52,140 bases of DNA from Cnuella takakiae (GTDB lineage: Bacteria; Bacteroidota; Bacteroidia; Chitinophagales; Chitinophagaceae): positions 5,160,719-5,212,858 of the forward strand of contig NZ_MTFE01000010.1 in the NCBI RefSeq assembly GCF_001953305.1. Reading direction: 5' to 3'. Positions 1-7,803 of this stretch are shown here, piece after piece (positions within the stretch are counted from its first letter, which is position 1; every line of letters begins with the position of its first letter). The translations under genes and the position numbers were made by a program. A model generated the notes under the pieces. It ran no database searches and was not told the origin of the DNA. It saw only the letters and a list, made by a program, of their open reading frames with translations.

Positions 1-1371
1 AGTGTTTTTGTTGGCGCCAACTCGGGCAGCCAGGCAATAACCGGGGAGGGTAATACGGCAATAGGCGTGGAAGCCCTTGGCAATACTACCACCGGCCGTA
101 ATAATGTTGCAGTGGGATTCCAGGCCATGCGGTTCAACGATGCAGGCGATGGAGAGGACCCGTCGTCGATTGGAGCAGGTTATGAAAATACTGCAGTAGG
201 GTATAAAGCTTTGAGTGGTGGGTGGGGTAATACGGCTGTAGGGTATATGGCTATGACCTCCAATTCTACTGCTGGCGACAAGAATACAGCCATTGGCCAT
301 TCTGCTTTGTACCAGTTGGGAAAGGGAGGCGCAAACGTTGCCGTTGGGTATGCCACCATGTACCAAACCCATAATGGTACCGGCAATACAGCAGTAGGCA
401 ACAATGCACTTGGTGCGGTGCTTGACGGATCGGGCAATTCGGCATTGGGCGAAGCTGCAGGGGCCCAGGCTACCGATGTAATGGAAGGTACCTTCCTTGG
501 CGCACATACCAACGCAGAGCAGGGCTTGTCCAACTTTACAGTTATCGGGTATGGTGCCACCGTCAACCAGTCGAACCAGGTGCGTGTAGGAAACGAAGAC
601 ATCACCTCCATCGGGGGAAAGGTGGGCTGGACCACCTTTTCTGATGGCCGGTACAAGCAGAACCAAAAAGATAACGTTCCGGGCCTGGCATTTATCAACC
701 GGTTGAAACCGCTTACCTATACTTTGAATATTGCTGCCATCAAAGCACAGGCGCAATCCACCATTCCTAACAACAAGCTTAAAGGCGATATACAGCAACA
801 ACAAAGGGGCACAGCATACAACCAGGGCGGTAAGCCCGCACAGCTGTCCACAGGTTTTGTAGCGCAGGAGGTGGCCGCCCTGGCCGACTCATTGCACTAC
901 GAATTCAGCGGGGTGGACAAACCCGAGAAAGAAAATGGATTTTATGGTTTGCGTTATGCCGAGTTTGTGGTGCCTCTGGTAAAAGCAATGCAGGAGCTGC
1001 ACTCCCAAATGGAAGCAGAAAACAAAAGCCTCAGGGAAGAACTAGCAGCCTTAAAAAAAATGGTACAGGAGCTACAACTGGCCTCGTTGCCACCAACCCA
1101 TACCAACTCGAAAGCATACCTGGAACAAAACACCCCCAACCCGTTACAGGGCAGTACCATCATACATTATAGCGCCCCCATAGGTACACGCAACCTTTCC
1201 CTGCAAATCAGCAATACAAAGGGGCAGGTTGTGCTGAATGCTGCACTCAACAACAAAGGTGCAGGGCAGTACCTGGTTGATTCGGGAAGGCTTGCAGCAG
1301 GAGTGTACACCTATACCCTGATTGCAGACGGGCGGGTGGCAGGCAGCCGCAAAATGATCGTGGTCAAATAG
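1..1371 (+). CDS. Secreted YadA-like repeat protein with S74 chaperone domain and T9SS tail (5' truncated)
   Basis: The frame is open to the window edge, so the start lies upstream. Residues encoded by about 1-600 are YadA-head-like repeats built on 'GNTAVG', 'NVAVG' and 'NTAIG' units, typical of beta-helical or trimeric stalks. From about 640 comes 'SDGRYKQN' followed by 'FINRLKPLTYTLN', the signature of the peptidase S74 / intramolecular chaperone domain known from phage tail spikes, where it drives trimerisation and self-cleaves at the Ser. A coiled coil follows (about 985-1085). The last ~80 residues ('EQNTPNPLQGSTIIHY' to 'GSRKMIVVK') match T9SS type A sorting domains, so the protein is expected on the cell surface or outside. 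An intrinsic terminator follows the stop closely. The substrate or ligand is unknown. Confidence 0.85.
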   Translation, partial: SVFVGANSGSQAITGEGNTAIGVEALGNTTTGRNNVAVGFQAMRFNDAGDGEDPSSIGAGYENTAVGYKALSGGWGNTAVGYMAMTSNSTAGDKNTAIGHSALYQLGKGGANVAVGYATMYQTHNGTGNTAVGNNALGAVLDGSGNSALGEAAGAQATDVMEGTFLGAHTNAEQGLSNFTVIGYGATVNQSNQVRVGNEDITSIGGKVGWTTFSDGRYKQNQKDNVPGLAFINRLKPLTYTLNIAAIKAQAQSTIPNNKLKGDIQQQQRGTAYNQGGKPAQLSTGFVAQEVAALADSLHYEFSGVDKPEKENGFYGLRYAEFVVPLVKAMQELHSQMEAENKSLREELAALKKMVQELQLASLPPTHTNSKAYLEQNTPNPLQGSTIIHYSAPIGTRNLSLQISNTKGQVVLNAALNNKGAGQYLVDSGRLAAGVYTYTLIADGRVAGSRKMIVVK

Positions 1372-1380
1372 CAAACGATT

Positions 1381-1406
1381 GCCGCTGAATGATCAGCGGC
1401 TTTTTT
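1381..1406 (+). terminator. Intrinsic terminator of the S74 protein gene
   Basis: A perfect 8-bp stem, GCCGCTGA/TCAGCGGC with loop ATGA, is followed by six T. It lies 10 bases after the stop codon at 1371. Confidence 0.9.
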
Positions 1407-1407
1407 G

Positions 1408-1491
1408 TGCCCGGGGCCGGACTTGAACCGGCACATTCTTGCGAACGGTAGATTTTCGGTCTGCTGCGTCTAACAATATCGCCACCCAGGC
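1408..1491 (-). tRNA. Degenerate tRNA-Leu-like gene with GAA anticodon
   Basis: The minus strand folds as an 84-nt class II tRNA. Acceptor GCCTGGG pairs with CCCGGGC (one G-U), discriminator is A73, the T arm GCCGG-TTCAAGT-CCGGC is perfect, and the variable arm CGTTC-GCAA-GAATG is a 5-bp stem. The body is leucine-like, with 'TGGCG...TAGACGCA' in the D arm. The anticodon arm is GCAGA-CCGAAAA-TCTAC, which has one C-A mismatch, C instead of the near-invariant U33, and anticodon GAA, which reads Phe codons. The D loop has GT where G18G19 is expected. CCA is not encoded. I read it as a decayed tRNA-Leu; a functional chimeric tRNA is possible but unlikely because of C33. Confidence 0.55.
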
Positions 1492-2438
1492 GGGTGAGCG
1501 GCAACTTAACAGTGCTGACATGCTCTTTCCTTGTAAGAGCCATGCATACTTGTCAGGATTTTTAGTACCTAATGAGCCATGGAGCCACCGGACCAAATAA
1601 TAAAACGACACCGCAAGATCAACAACACTTTTTTAAATTGATCATCATCCACAAACCAGGTTTTTATGCCCTGGTCATTTCAGGCCTATGGTGAAGCTCT
1701 TGTCCTGGTCACTGTTCGGCACAAAACCAGCACGAACCAAATTCATACACATGATAAGAGAGTTGCCCGCAATCTGCTTTAAAAAGTACATTGCCACGTA
1801 CGAAAAGAAAAATGGCGCAAAAAACCTAGGATTGTATAGTTGGATGGCAAAGAGGTACTGGAGCCAAATCAACAACTTAAAAAGGGGTTCTTAACCCTTT
1901 TAAATTTCGTTGCGTTCGTCATATAGTGAAGTAGCCCAAGTGATCCGTTTAGGCTTGTCTTCAATATTTGCCTTTTGAGCATCCATAAAGCTCATCTTGC
2001 TGAACTTTTCTGTAAACGGTTCCAGCTCAATTCTGAATATAGCCGTTAATTATGTTCGGAGCGGATAGGAATAACCATCGTAATCAAACTATGCATTTCC
2101 CCTTATGCGCCTGAATATTACTTACAAATGCAGGTTATGGCCAAACCTTTGAGATACCTTCATTTCTCAATCCTTCGCAGGATTGTTGGTACGAACAACC
2201 GCTGTTTCCACAGTGGTAGTCATCGTAAAAATGATAATATAGGAAAATTCAAGAGTGCCCCTGTTTTCCAGCAGGGGCTTTTCTTTTGGCAGGAAGATTG
2301 TAACCACTTTTAAATCTCAATTGCAAAAACAATAGTACACGCCCTGGTTTTCTTGCCAGTGCTCTTTTCCTTTTTAACAGAACAAAAACTTGCTAAGCAA
2401 TACCGTTGAAATTGCTAAAGCTGTAGCCTACTTTAGTT
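1492..2438. other. Gene-poor stretch
   Basis: No convincing gene. Short open frames at 1688-1894 (+) and 1675-1875 (-) overlap each other and have no recognisable domain. One terminator-like hairpin lies at 2257-2286, implying that a short transcript ends there. Confidence 0.5.
2257..2286 (+). terminator. Terminator-like hairpin in a gene-free region
   Basis: Stem GCCCCTG/CAGGGGC with loop TTTTCCAG, then TTTTCTTTT. No coding gene ends nearby, so it may terminate a small RNA. Confidence 0.6.
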
Positions 2439-2501
2439 CTGCTTGCTTATTTAAGCAGTTGGTTTTGGTTGCGGTCCTGGTGTCTACTGGGACATTTTTT
2501 T
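2439..2501 (+). ncRNA. Candidate small RNA element, copy 1
   Basis: Two consecutive hairpins: CTGCTT-GCTTATTT-AAGCAG (2439-2458), then a linker TTGGTTTTGGTTGCG, then GTCCT...GGGAC followed by seven T (terminator). A promoter-like TACTTTAG lies just upstream (about 2429). The same arrangement recurs at 30174, 33177, 33499 and 9267. It ends 88 bases before the Glu-receiver gene at 2590, so it could be an independent sRNA or an attenuated leader. No function is known to me. Confidence 0.5.
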
Positions 2502-2543
2502 GCCAAAAACCTTTTGCAGGTATTTAAAAAAATTTTGGTAACT

Positions 2544-2551
2544 CAACTTTG
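2544..2551 (+). promoter_or_regulatory. Probable -7 box of the Glu-receiver gene
   Basis: CAACTTTG is one mismatch from the Bacteroidota -7 consensus TAnnTTTG. It sits 38 bases upstream of the ATG at 2590, nearly the same spacing as the perfect boxes before the paralogues at 31411 and 33682 (37 bases each). This supports the ATG start over the TTG at 2578. Confidence 0.5.
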
Positions 2552-2589
2552 CAGCCTTCAATCCCTACCTATCCTAATTGCAGAAAACT

Positions 2590-3012
2590 ATGCTGATCCT
2601 TATAGTTGACGACAACTCAACAGAACTGGCTATTACAGACATGCTTCTTAAAGAAAGATTGCCAGGTGTGCAAACTCTTCATGCAACTAATGGATGCGAG
2701 ATGCTGAATCTGCTTGATAGCAGCTCTGCTTCAATTGGCAAACTCCCTGATTTAATTTTAGTTGAACTCTATTTGCCGAATTTTGACGGCTGGCAAGCTG
2801 TGCAAAATCTGCGAGACAGACCTACATTCAAAGAATTGCCGGTAGCATTTTATTCCAGGACCAAAAACCCAAAAAACTACCTTTTAGCATCCCGCTTGAA
2901 TACACCTTTATTCATGAAAGGAGACAGGCTTATTGACCATGCAAAGAGTATCAATAACCTTGTAAACTGGTACAGTGGTTTAGTAACCGTAGGAGATCTG
3001 GATAATAAATAA
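2590..3012 (+). CDS. Receiver-only protein with Glu in place of phosphoacceptor Asp
   Basis: A single receiver (REC) domain of 140 residues with no output domain. The acidic pair is D7-D8 in 'MLILIVDDN'. The beta3 strand reads 'PDLILVELYLP', so the phosphoacceptor is Glu59 rather than Asp. The beta4 Ser ('AFYSRT') and beta5 Lys ('LFMKG') are present. In known response regulators an Asp-to-Glu change often mimics the phosphorylated state or removes phosphorylation, so this protein may be a constitutive or phosphate-blind adaptor; that is inference. Close paralogues with the same Glu59 and the same 'SRLNTPLF.KG.R.ID' segment are at 31411 and 33682. The ATG start is chosen over an upstream TTG by comparison with these. 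A canonical receiver gene follows after a terminator. Confidence 0.88.
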   Translation: MLILIVDDNSTELAITDMLLKERLPGVQTLHATNGCEMLNLLDSSSASIGKLPDLILVELYLPNFDGWQAVQNLRDRPTFKELPVAFYSRTKNPKNYLLASRLNTPLFMKGDRLIDHAKSINNLVNWYSGLVTVGDLDNK

Positions 3013-3035
3013 TTAGTTTTTGTAAATACGGATAC

Positions 3036-3065
3036 GGCCCCGGTTTCTACCAGGGCCATTTTTTT
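3036..3065 (+). terminator. Intrinsic terminator of the Glu-receiver gene
   Basis: Stem GGCCCCGG/CCAGGGCC (one mismatch) with loop TTTCTA, then a run of T. The TTTCTA loop recurs in the terminator at 34138 and in sRNA-like copies 2 and 3. Confidence 0.8.
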
Positions 3066-3167
3066 ATTGCATATGAACAAAAAGCTCCTTCAGACGTCAT
3101 CAAATAAATGCCCTGTAAAAATCAGTTCTTCAAAATCTATCCCGTAAATCCTCTTTAATTCATGACG

Positions 3168-3566
3168 ATGATCCTAATAATAGCCGAGGACGACTTTGAT
3201 CAACAAGCTATATACAAGGAATGCATTGCGGAAATTGACCCATATATTCAAATTAGGTTTGCAGTTAATGGATACGATTTGCTGGGCACTTTAGCTAGTT
3301 GTGAATTTGAAGGATGTATGCCTGATATGGTTCTTTTGGATTTGAACATGCCCTACATGGATGGAAGAACTGTGCTGGCTAAACTAAAGGATGACCAAAG
3401 ATTCTGTAAATTGAAAGTTGTGATATTTACAGAATCGGAATACCCGATTGACCGGTACTTTGGCCAAATGTTCAAAACACCTTACTATGTAAAGGGGAAG
3501 AGTAAGAATGAATGCATCGAGGTGTTTAAAAGCATAATAAATAGTCTGGCTCAAGGCTACAACTAA
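3168..3566 (+). CDS. Receiver-only response regulator (canonical Asp)
   Basis: A 132-residue single REC domain. The acidic pair is in 'MILIIAEDD', the phosphoacceptor Asp is in 'PDMVLLDLNMPYMDGR', the beta4 Thr is in 'VVIFTES', and the beta5 Lys is in 'TPYYVKGK' (KG, not the usual KP). An in-frame ATG at 3162 lies two codons upstream; 3168 is preferred because relatives at 22828(-) and 32015 begin at the equivalent residue. No output domain, so it presumably passes phosphate or acts by protein contact, as CheY or Spo0F do. It is the intact member of a family also seen as a broken gene at 32015. It lies between the Glu-receiver and another receiver gene, all on the plus strand. Confidence 0.9.
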   Translation: MILIIAEDDFDQQAIYKECIAEIDPYIQIRFAVNGYDLLGTLASCEFEGCMPDMVLLDLNMPYMDGRTVLAKLKDDQRFCKLKVVIFTESEYPIDRYFGQMFKTPYYVKGKSKNECIEVFKSIINSLAQGYN

Positions 3567-3642
3567 AACTTTACTCAGCCATTGTGGCTTAATTTTCATT
3601 TGTTTGTAACTCACTGGGAAAAAATCTTTTTATTTTACAAGA

Positions 3643-4053
3643 ATGAAAAATGGCTTGCCTTTTACCATCCTGCTTGTAGATGATGATGAGGACGATCGTT
3701 CCTTCATAGATTCTGCTTTCCTGGAAGTAGGCTTTGCAGAAGAGGTGAAAAAGTTTATCAATGGTAAAATGCTGTTACACTATTTAGAACAAACAGAAGA
3801 AGAACTGTTACCAAAGCTCATCGTCTTAGATAATACCTTGCCAGAGCTTGATGCAACTGATATTTTACATGTTTTAAAGTCAAGTTCCAGGTATAAACAT
3901 ATCCCTGTAATTATTTTCTCAAGTTGGATAACACCTCTGAAAAGGAGTCAGTTGATTTCTGCAGGTGCATATGAGTGTATAAAAAAAGGTGATTCATTTC
4001 ATGAACTGGTAAGTTTTGCATTGAAATTGAAAAACTTTTCTTTAAAGCAATAG
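3643..4053 (+). CDS. Receiver-only response regulator
   Basis: A 136-residue REC domain: acidic cluster 'ILLVDDDEDD', phosphoacceptor Asp in 'LIVLDNTLPELDA', beta4 Ser in 'VIIFSSW', and beta5 Lys in 'YECIKKGD'. Both the loop after the Asp (NTLPELDA) and the KK in place of KP differ from textbook CheY. It starts 76 bases after the receiver gene at 3168, so the two may be co-transcribed. No output domain; the partner kinase cannot be named, because no kinase gene is adjacent. Confidence 0.88.
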   Translation: MKNGLPFTILLVDDDEDDRSFIDSAFLEVGFAEEVKKFINGKMLLHYLEQTEEELLPKLIVLDNTLPELDATDILHVLKSSSRYKHIPVIIFSSWITPLKRSQLISAGAYECIKKGDSFHELVSFALKLKNFSLKQ

Positions 4054-4080
4054 ACTATAATCTAACTTCCAAAACTCTCA

Positions 4081-4479
4081 TCAGGGCATCAACCTATTTT
4101 CTTCCTCTTTCCCAAGGTTCGACCCACCACCATTGCTTTCCTTTCTTGCGTTTGGTTGGGCTAAAAGCATTCGCACCGGCAAATTTGGATATGGTGAAGG
4201 TGCGGGAAGTGGCGGAAATGGTCCCGCTGGGTGATTCTCAATAGCCTTGCAGACCTTTGCCAAAGCTCTTTTATCCTTAACCTCACCCTTAACAAATTTC
4301 CAAGACACTAGCATCTTTTTCAGCCCCTTAGCGATAAGCATTGGCCGGTTTGATTGCAGTCTTACCACCCGATCACCGGCAACCAGTCGCCACCACTCGA
4401 AATGCTTATCCTTCCCGGCTAGTTCCACATCGAAGCGGAAGGTGTAGATGCCGTGGGTGATAGTAAGGTGGAAACGCAT
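4081..4479 (-). CDS. Conserved small protein of unknown function
   Basis: A 132-residue protein. Its first ~80 residues ('MRFHLTITHGIYTFRFDVEL', then '...RPMLIAKGLKKMLVSWKFVKG', then 'KVCKAIENH') resemble a small protein type I recall from many Bacteroidota, of no known function, in which beta strands lead into 'RP.I.AKGL' and a closing helix. The C-terminal ~45 residues are rich in Pro, Gly and Asn and look disordered. There is no signal peptide or membrane segment. It is transcribed towards the receiver cluster, and its 3' end lies 28 bases from the 3' end of the gene at 3643. Confidence 0.65.
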   Translation of the reverse strand: MRFHLTITHGIYTFRFDVELAGKDKHFEWWRLVAGDRVVRLQSNRPMLIAKGLKKMLVSWKFVKGEVKDKRALAKVCKAIENHPAGPFPPLPAPSPYPNLPVRMLLAQPNARKESNGGGSNLGKEEENRLMP

Positions 4480-4572
4480 TTGATAAATTATGAACGTGGG
4501 CTAGTTGGTGAAATGCAAAGGAAAGGATATAAAATAGGCTTTATACTGTTACCCCGAACCAAAACCATCGAC

Positions 4573-4860
4573 ATGGATCAAACGTTACTACTTGCCGCCT
4601 TGCCTGCTGGCAACTTTGTTGTTGCCCTCGTTCTTTATTTCATCATCCGCAAGGCCATTACCGATAGCACAAAGGGAATGCAAACCAGTTTGGAAAAATT
4701 TACAGCAATTGCGGCCATTCATTCACGCTTCTCAGGCATCACAGATGCACAGCTGGTGGCACAACAAAAAGAGGGCAAGTTGAATGAACTGGAAGGGCGC
4801 CGACACTTGCTGCACCCAAGCGACTACGAGGCGAAAAGAGTTGCGATTTTGAATAGCTAG
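4573..4860 (+). CDS. Small membrane protein, possible SHOCT-like C-terminus
   Basis: A 95-residue frame from ATG 4573: one hydrophobic segment ('GNFVVALVLYFIIRKAI', residues about 13-29), then a charged region ending '...EGKLNELEGRRHLL...SDYEAKRVAILNS'. The end is reminiscent of SHOCT domains (short oligomerisation tails of the form 'L..L.E.G.LTEEEFE..K..LL'), but the match is loose. The frame is open upstream to 4453, overlapping the divergent gene; the later ATG is preferred because it avoids the overlap and begins just before the membrane segment. Function unknown. Confidence 0.45.
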   Translation: MDQTLLLAALPAGNFVVALVLYFIIRKAITDSTKGMQTSLEKFTAIAAIHSRFSGITDAQLVAQQKEGKLNELEGRRHLLHPSDYEAKRVAILNS

Positions 4861-5186
4861 CTAGCGGCGAAAATTGCTATCTTTTTTGCTACCACTCTAG
4901 CCTAAAAACGATAAAACCTGCTACTGGAGCAGGTTTGCTAATTTAAGTTGTCGGGAATACAGATTTAAACCTGCGCCCCCGGGTCCCAAACCCAGGTGTA
5001 TCATCAGCCTGGAACCTATGCCTGAATTGTATGCTGTTGAACGAAGTGTTTTAGCAAAAATTCCCGCAACCCAGACTACAGCCCAAATTCAAGTTATCAG
5101 GACTAATACCATGGAAATAATCCTTAGGACTCAACCTCTTTGTGAATGTTTCCTTTTTGTACCTTGACTGGCAATCCCATTCTGAC
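4861..5186. other. Gene-poor stretch with one terminator
   Basis: No coding signal is seen. The only structure found is the minus-strand terminator at 4904-4936. Confidence 0.5.
4904..4936 (-). terminator. Minus-strand intrinsic terminator
   Basis: On the minus strand, AAACCTGCT-CCAGT-AGCAGGTTT forms a perfect 9-bp stem followed by TATCGTTTTT. It is oriented to end transcripts coming from the hydrolase relic at 5187-5621. Confidence 0.65.
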
Positions 5187-5621
5187 CTAATCTGCACCAC
5201 AGCAACACATTGGAAATAGTTTCTGGCAGCCTGAAACATTTCCCTTCAACTTCTGAAAAAGTCGCGCTGCAGCTTCATTTACATCCCTGTGACTTTCCAG
5301 CAAACCTTGGGGGTTGCCTGGTGCTACCATCATAAGTTCTGCATTTTGCCAATGATCCCCCATGTATGCACTGGCATCAGGTCGGGTGAGTCTGTCTTTG
5401 CTGGCTCCGGTAATAAGCGTAGGAACGGTGCTGTTTGAAAGATCTCCTGTTATCTCGTTGCGGAACATTCCCAGGCATCCGCGTGACATTGCAGCTGGCG
5501 GTGTTCCTGTGGAAAGCAAGGTTGAGCAGTCCAGTTGTTCAATAGGGCTATACCAAGGCAGAAAGCATTCGTGGTGAAGAGGCCTGTAATACCATTCTGC
5601 GCTCCTTTTTATAGACTTCAT
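5187..5621 (-). pseudogene. Relic of an alpha/beta hydrolase (C-terminal part)
   Basis: The middle and end of this 144-residue frame read as the C-terminal third of an alpha/beta hydrolase: 'PPAAMSRGCLGMFRNEITGD', 'VPTLITGASKDRLTRPDAS', '...ELMMVAPGNPQGLLESH...'. The catalytic-acid region ('DRLTRPD') is kept. The whole N-terminal part with the nucleophile elbow (GxSxG) is missing, and the position where family members carry the catalytic His ('GHxxLLE' type) is Pro. The first ~28 residues are unlike the family. It is therefore probably non-functional. Confidence 0.55.
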
Positions 5622-5817
5622 GGTTAACCCAAAAGGATGCCGCTATGTTAGGGCCCAAATACAAGGTGACAAAAGGCAGAAATGGCCACCATCAATAATG
5701 CCAAACCCTTAAGTAAACCGGCCAACAAGCCTATTCACCGCTCTTTTTCCAGGGCTGGCCCATTTGGGTTTTGCCTTGCGGCAATATTGCAGATCTTTAA
5801 AAGCATACCGCAAAACC

Positions 5818-7803
5818 ATGTTGCATTCAGAAAAACAGGCTTCAGCAGCAAAAACCCCTTTACCTTGGGAAGATCCGCTCGAGCTATTTGCACAATGGCC
5901 GGGTCCTGCTGTAGTGGTGAGTGGGCCCAACTTTATAATTGAACTTGTCAGCAGCTTACTGCTGCGCATTTGGAACTGCCCCCTTGAGGAGGTATTGCAC
6001 CAGCCCTATTTTGAAGCCCGGAAAGGCAAGGCCCTGGCGGGCCTGGAACAGGCTTTTCAGCAAGTATATACCCAAGCGCAGCCCCTTACCTGGGGGGTGG
6101 CTCCGGTAGCTTACCCAAAAGATGGTGGGATTATACATGCCGTACACCGTATTGAGATCACCCCCTTTATAAATGAAAGCAACCAGGTTACGGGCGCCGT
6201 TGCGATAGGGCATGATATCACCAATGAAATACTGGCCCAACAAAGGGCGGAAGAAAAAAAGCAACTAACACAGCATATCCTGGACAGCAGCCCTGATTGC
6301 GTCAAGATTATGGAACTGGACGGCAGCCTTAAGTATGTAAATGAAAAAGGGGTACAGCTGCTGGAGTTGGACGACTTTGCCACAATTGAAGGGAAAAGCT
6401 GGCAAAACCTGCTGCCACCAGCAGGCCAGCAGATTATAGACCAGGCGGTGCAAAAGGCAGCGCAGGGCGAAAAAGTACAATTCACAAGTTACTGTCCTAC
6501 CTTAAGAGGCAACCCCAGGTGGTGGGATGTACTGGTGGCACCCGTAACAAACGGCACCGGAGCCATCACCGGCATTATCAGCGTCAGCCGCGATATTACA
6601 GAGCGGATCAGAAGCGAACAGGAGCTTTCGTTCCGCAGCCTGCTGCTGGAAGCCCAACTGGACAACAACCCTGATGCCATCCTGCTCACTACCCTTGACC
6701 GTAAGATATTGATGGGCAACAGGCAGTTTGAACAGATGTGGGGCCTCCCTCGGGGCAGTTTAAGCCGGCTGAGCGACGCCGACTCGCTGAATATGGTACA
6801 ACACCAGGTGGCCAATGCTGCTGCTTTACAGCAACATGTGGAGTGGCTGTATGCAAACAACTCGGTATGTGGGATTTTTGAAATAAGCTTCAAAGACGGC
6901 AGGATCATTGAGCAACACTGCTTTCCCGTGATTGGCCCCGATGGTGTATGTCATGCCCGGTGCTGGCAATGCCGTGATATTACGACCCAAAGGAGACAAA
7001 CAGCGCAATTGCAGGAAAGCGAAGAACGACATCGTACCCTGACCAGGCAACTGGAGCTAATGGTAAACGACCGGACAGCACAACTGCAGGACAGCCTCAA
7101 ACATCTGCAACGCTCCAACGAGGAACTGCAGCAGTTTGCCCATGTGACCTCCCACGACCTCAAAGAACCCCTCAGGAAAATAAAAACCTTTACCAGCAGG
7201 TTGCAACTGGAATTGCAGGAGAAGGTCGGTGAACAATCCATGGGGCACCTCCAAAAAATACAACATGCCGCCAGCAGGATGACGGCAATGATTGACGGGG
7301 TGCTGCAATACGCATCGCTCAATGAGGCCGAACAACCCCGCGAACCGGTGGACCTGGCGCACATCTTACACGATATCCGGGCCGATTTGGAGGTGCTCAT
7401 TGACGAGCGAAATGCAGTGCTGTCGCTTCACTGCTCCACCCAGGTGTACGGCGTACCCATCCTGATCTACCAGCTGCTGTACAACCTTATCAACAACTCC
7501 CTCAAATTTGCCAGGCAAGGCGTACCACCACAAATTACCATTGATTGCGAACCCTTTGATTTGGAGGGGGAAGCTGCCGTAAAAATTACTGTAAGCGACA
7601 ATGGTATCGGGTTCCATAAGGATTATGCCGCCGATATTTTCAAATCGTTTAAAAGGTTGCATTCCAAAGACCGGTATGAAGGCACAGGTTTAGGATTGTC
7701 GTTGTGCAAAAAAATCGTTGAAGGCCACAGAGGCACCATCAGTGCAACAAGCGTGGAAGGAGCTGGGGCAGTTTTCACCATCATACTGCCAACCCGTTTA
7801 TAA
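5818..7803 (+). CDS. PAS-domain sensor histidine kinase
   Basis: A cytoplasmic kinase of 661 residues with no membrane segment. Three PAS-type units are visible (about 20-130, 145-260, 270-385), the first two ending in the typical 'GHDITNE' and 'SRDITER'. A coiled coil leads to the dimerisation helix with H box 'FAHVTSHDLKEPLRKI' (His446). The ATPase domain has N box 'LLYNLINNSLKFA', G1 'DNGIGF' and G2 'GTGLGLSL'. All catalytic motifs are intact, so it should autophosphorylate. The frame is open from a TTG at 5764; the ATG at 5818 is preferred. No receiver is fused or adjacent, so the partner is unknown. The signal sensed cannot be read from the PAS sequence. Confidence 0.92.
   Translation: MLHSEKQASAAKTPLPWEDPLELFAQWPGPAVVVSGPNFIIELVSSLLLRIWNCPLEEVLHQPYFEARKGKALAGLEQAFQQVYTQAQPLTWGVAPVAYPKDGGIIHAVHRIEITPFINESNQVTGAVAIGHDITNEILAQQRAEEKKQLTQHILDSSPDCVKIMELDGSLKYVNEKGVQLLELDDFATIEGKSWQNLLPPAGQQIIDQAVQKAAQGEKVQFTSYCPTLRGNPRWWDVLVAPVTNGTGAITGIISVSRDITERIRSEQELSFRSLLLEAQLDNNPDAILLTTLDRKILMGNRQFEQMWGLPRGSLSRLSDADSLNMVQHQVANAAALQQHVEWLYANNSVCGIFEISFKDGRIIEQHCFPVIGPDGVCHARCWQCRDITTQRRQTAQLQESEERHRTLTRQLELMVNDRTAQLQDSLKHLQRSNEELQQFAHVTSHDLKEPLRKIKTFTSRLQLELQEKVGEQSMGHLQKIQHAASRMTAMIDGVLQYASLNEAEQPREPVDLAHILHDIRADLEVLIDERNAVLSLHCSTQVYGVPILIYQLLYNLINNSLKFARQGVPPQITIDCEPFDLEGEAAVKITVSDNGIGFHKDYAADIFKSFKRLHSKDRYEGTGLGLSLCKKIVEGHRGTISATSVEGAGAVFTIILPTRL

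Noticed and set aside
1688-1894. A 68-codon plus-strand frame with an ATG in the 1.5-2.4 kb gap
   Set aside because: It overlaps a similar-length frame on the other strand, has no recognisable pattern and no clear promoter; coding potential cannot be shown by eye.
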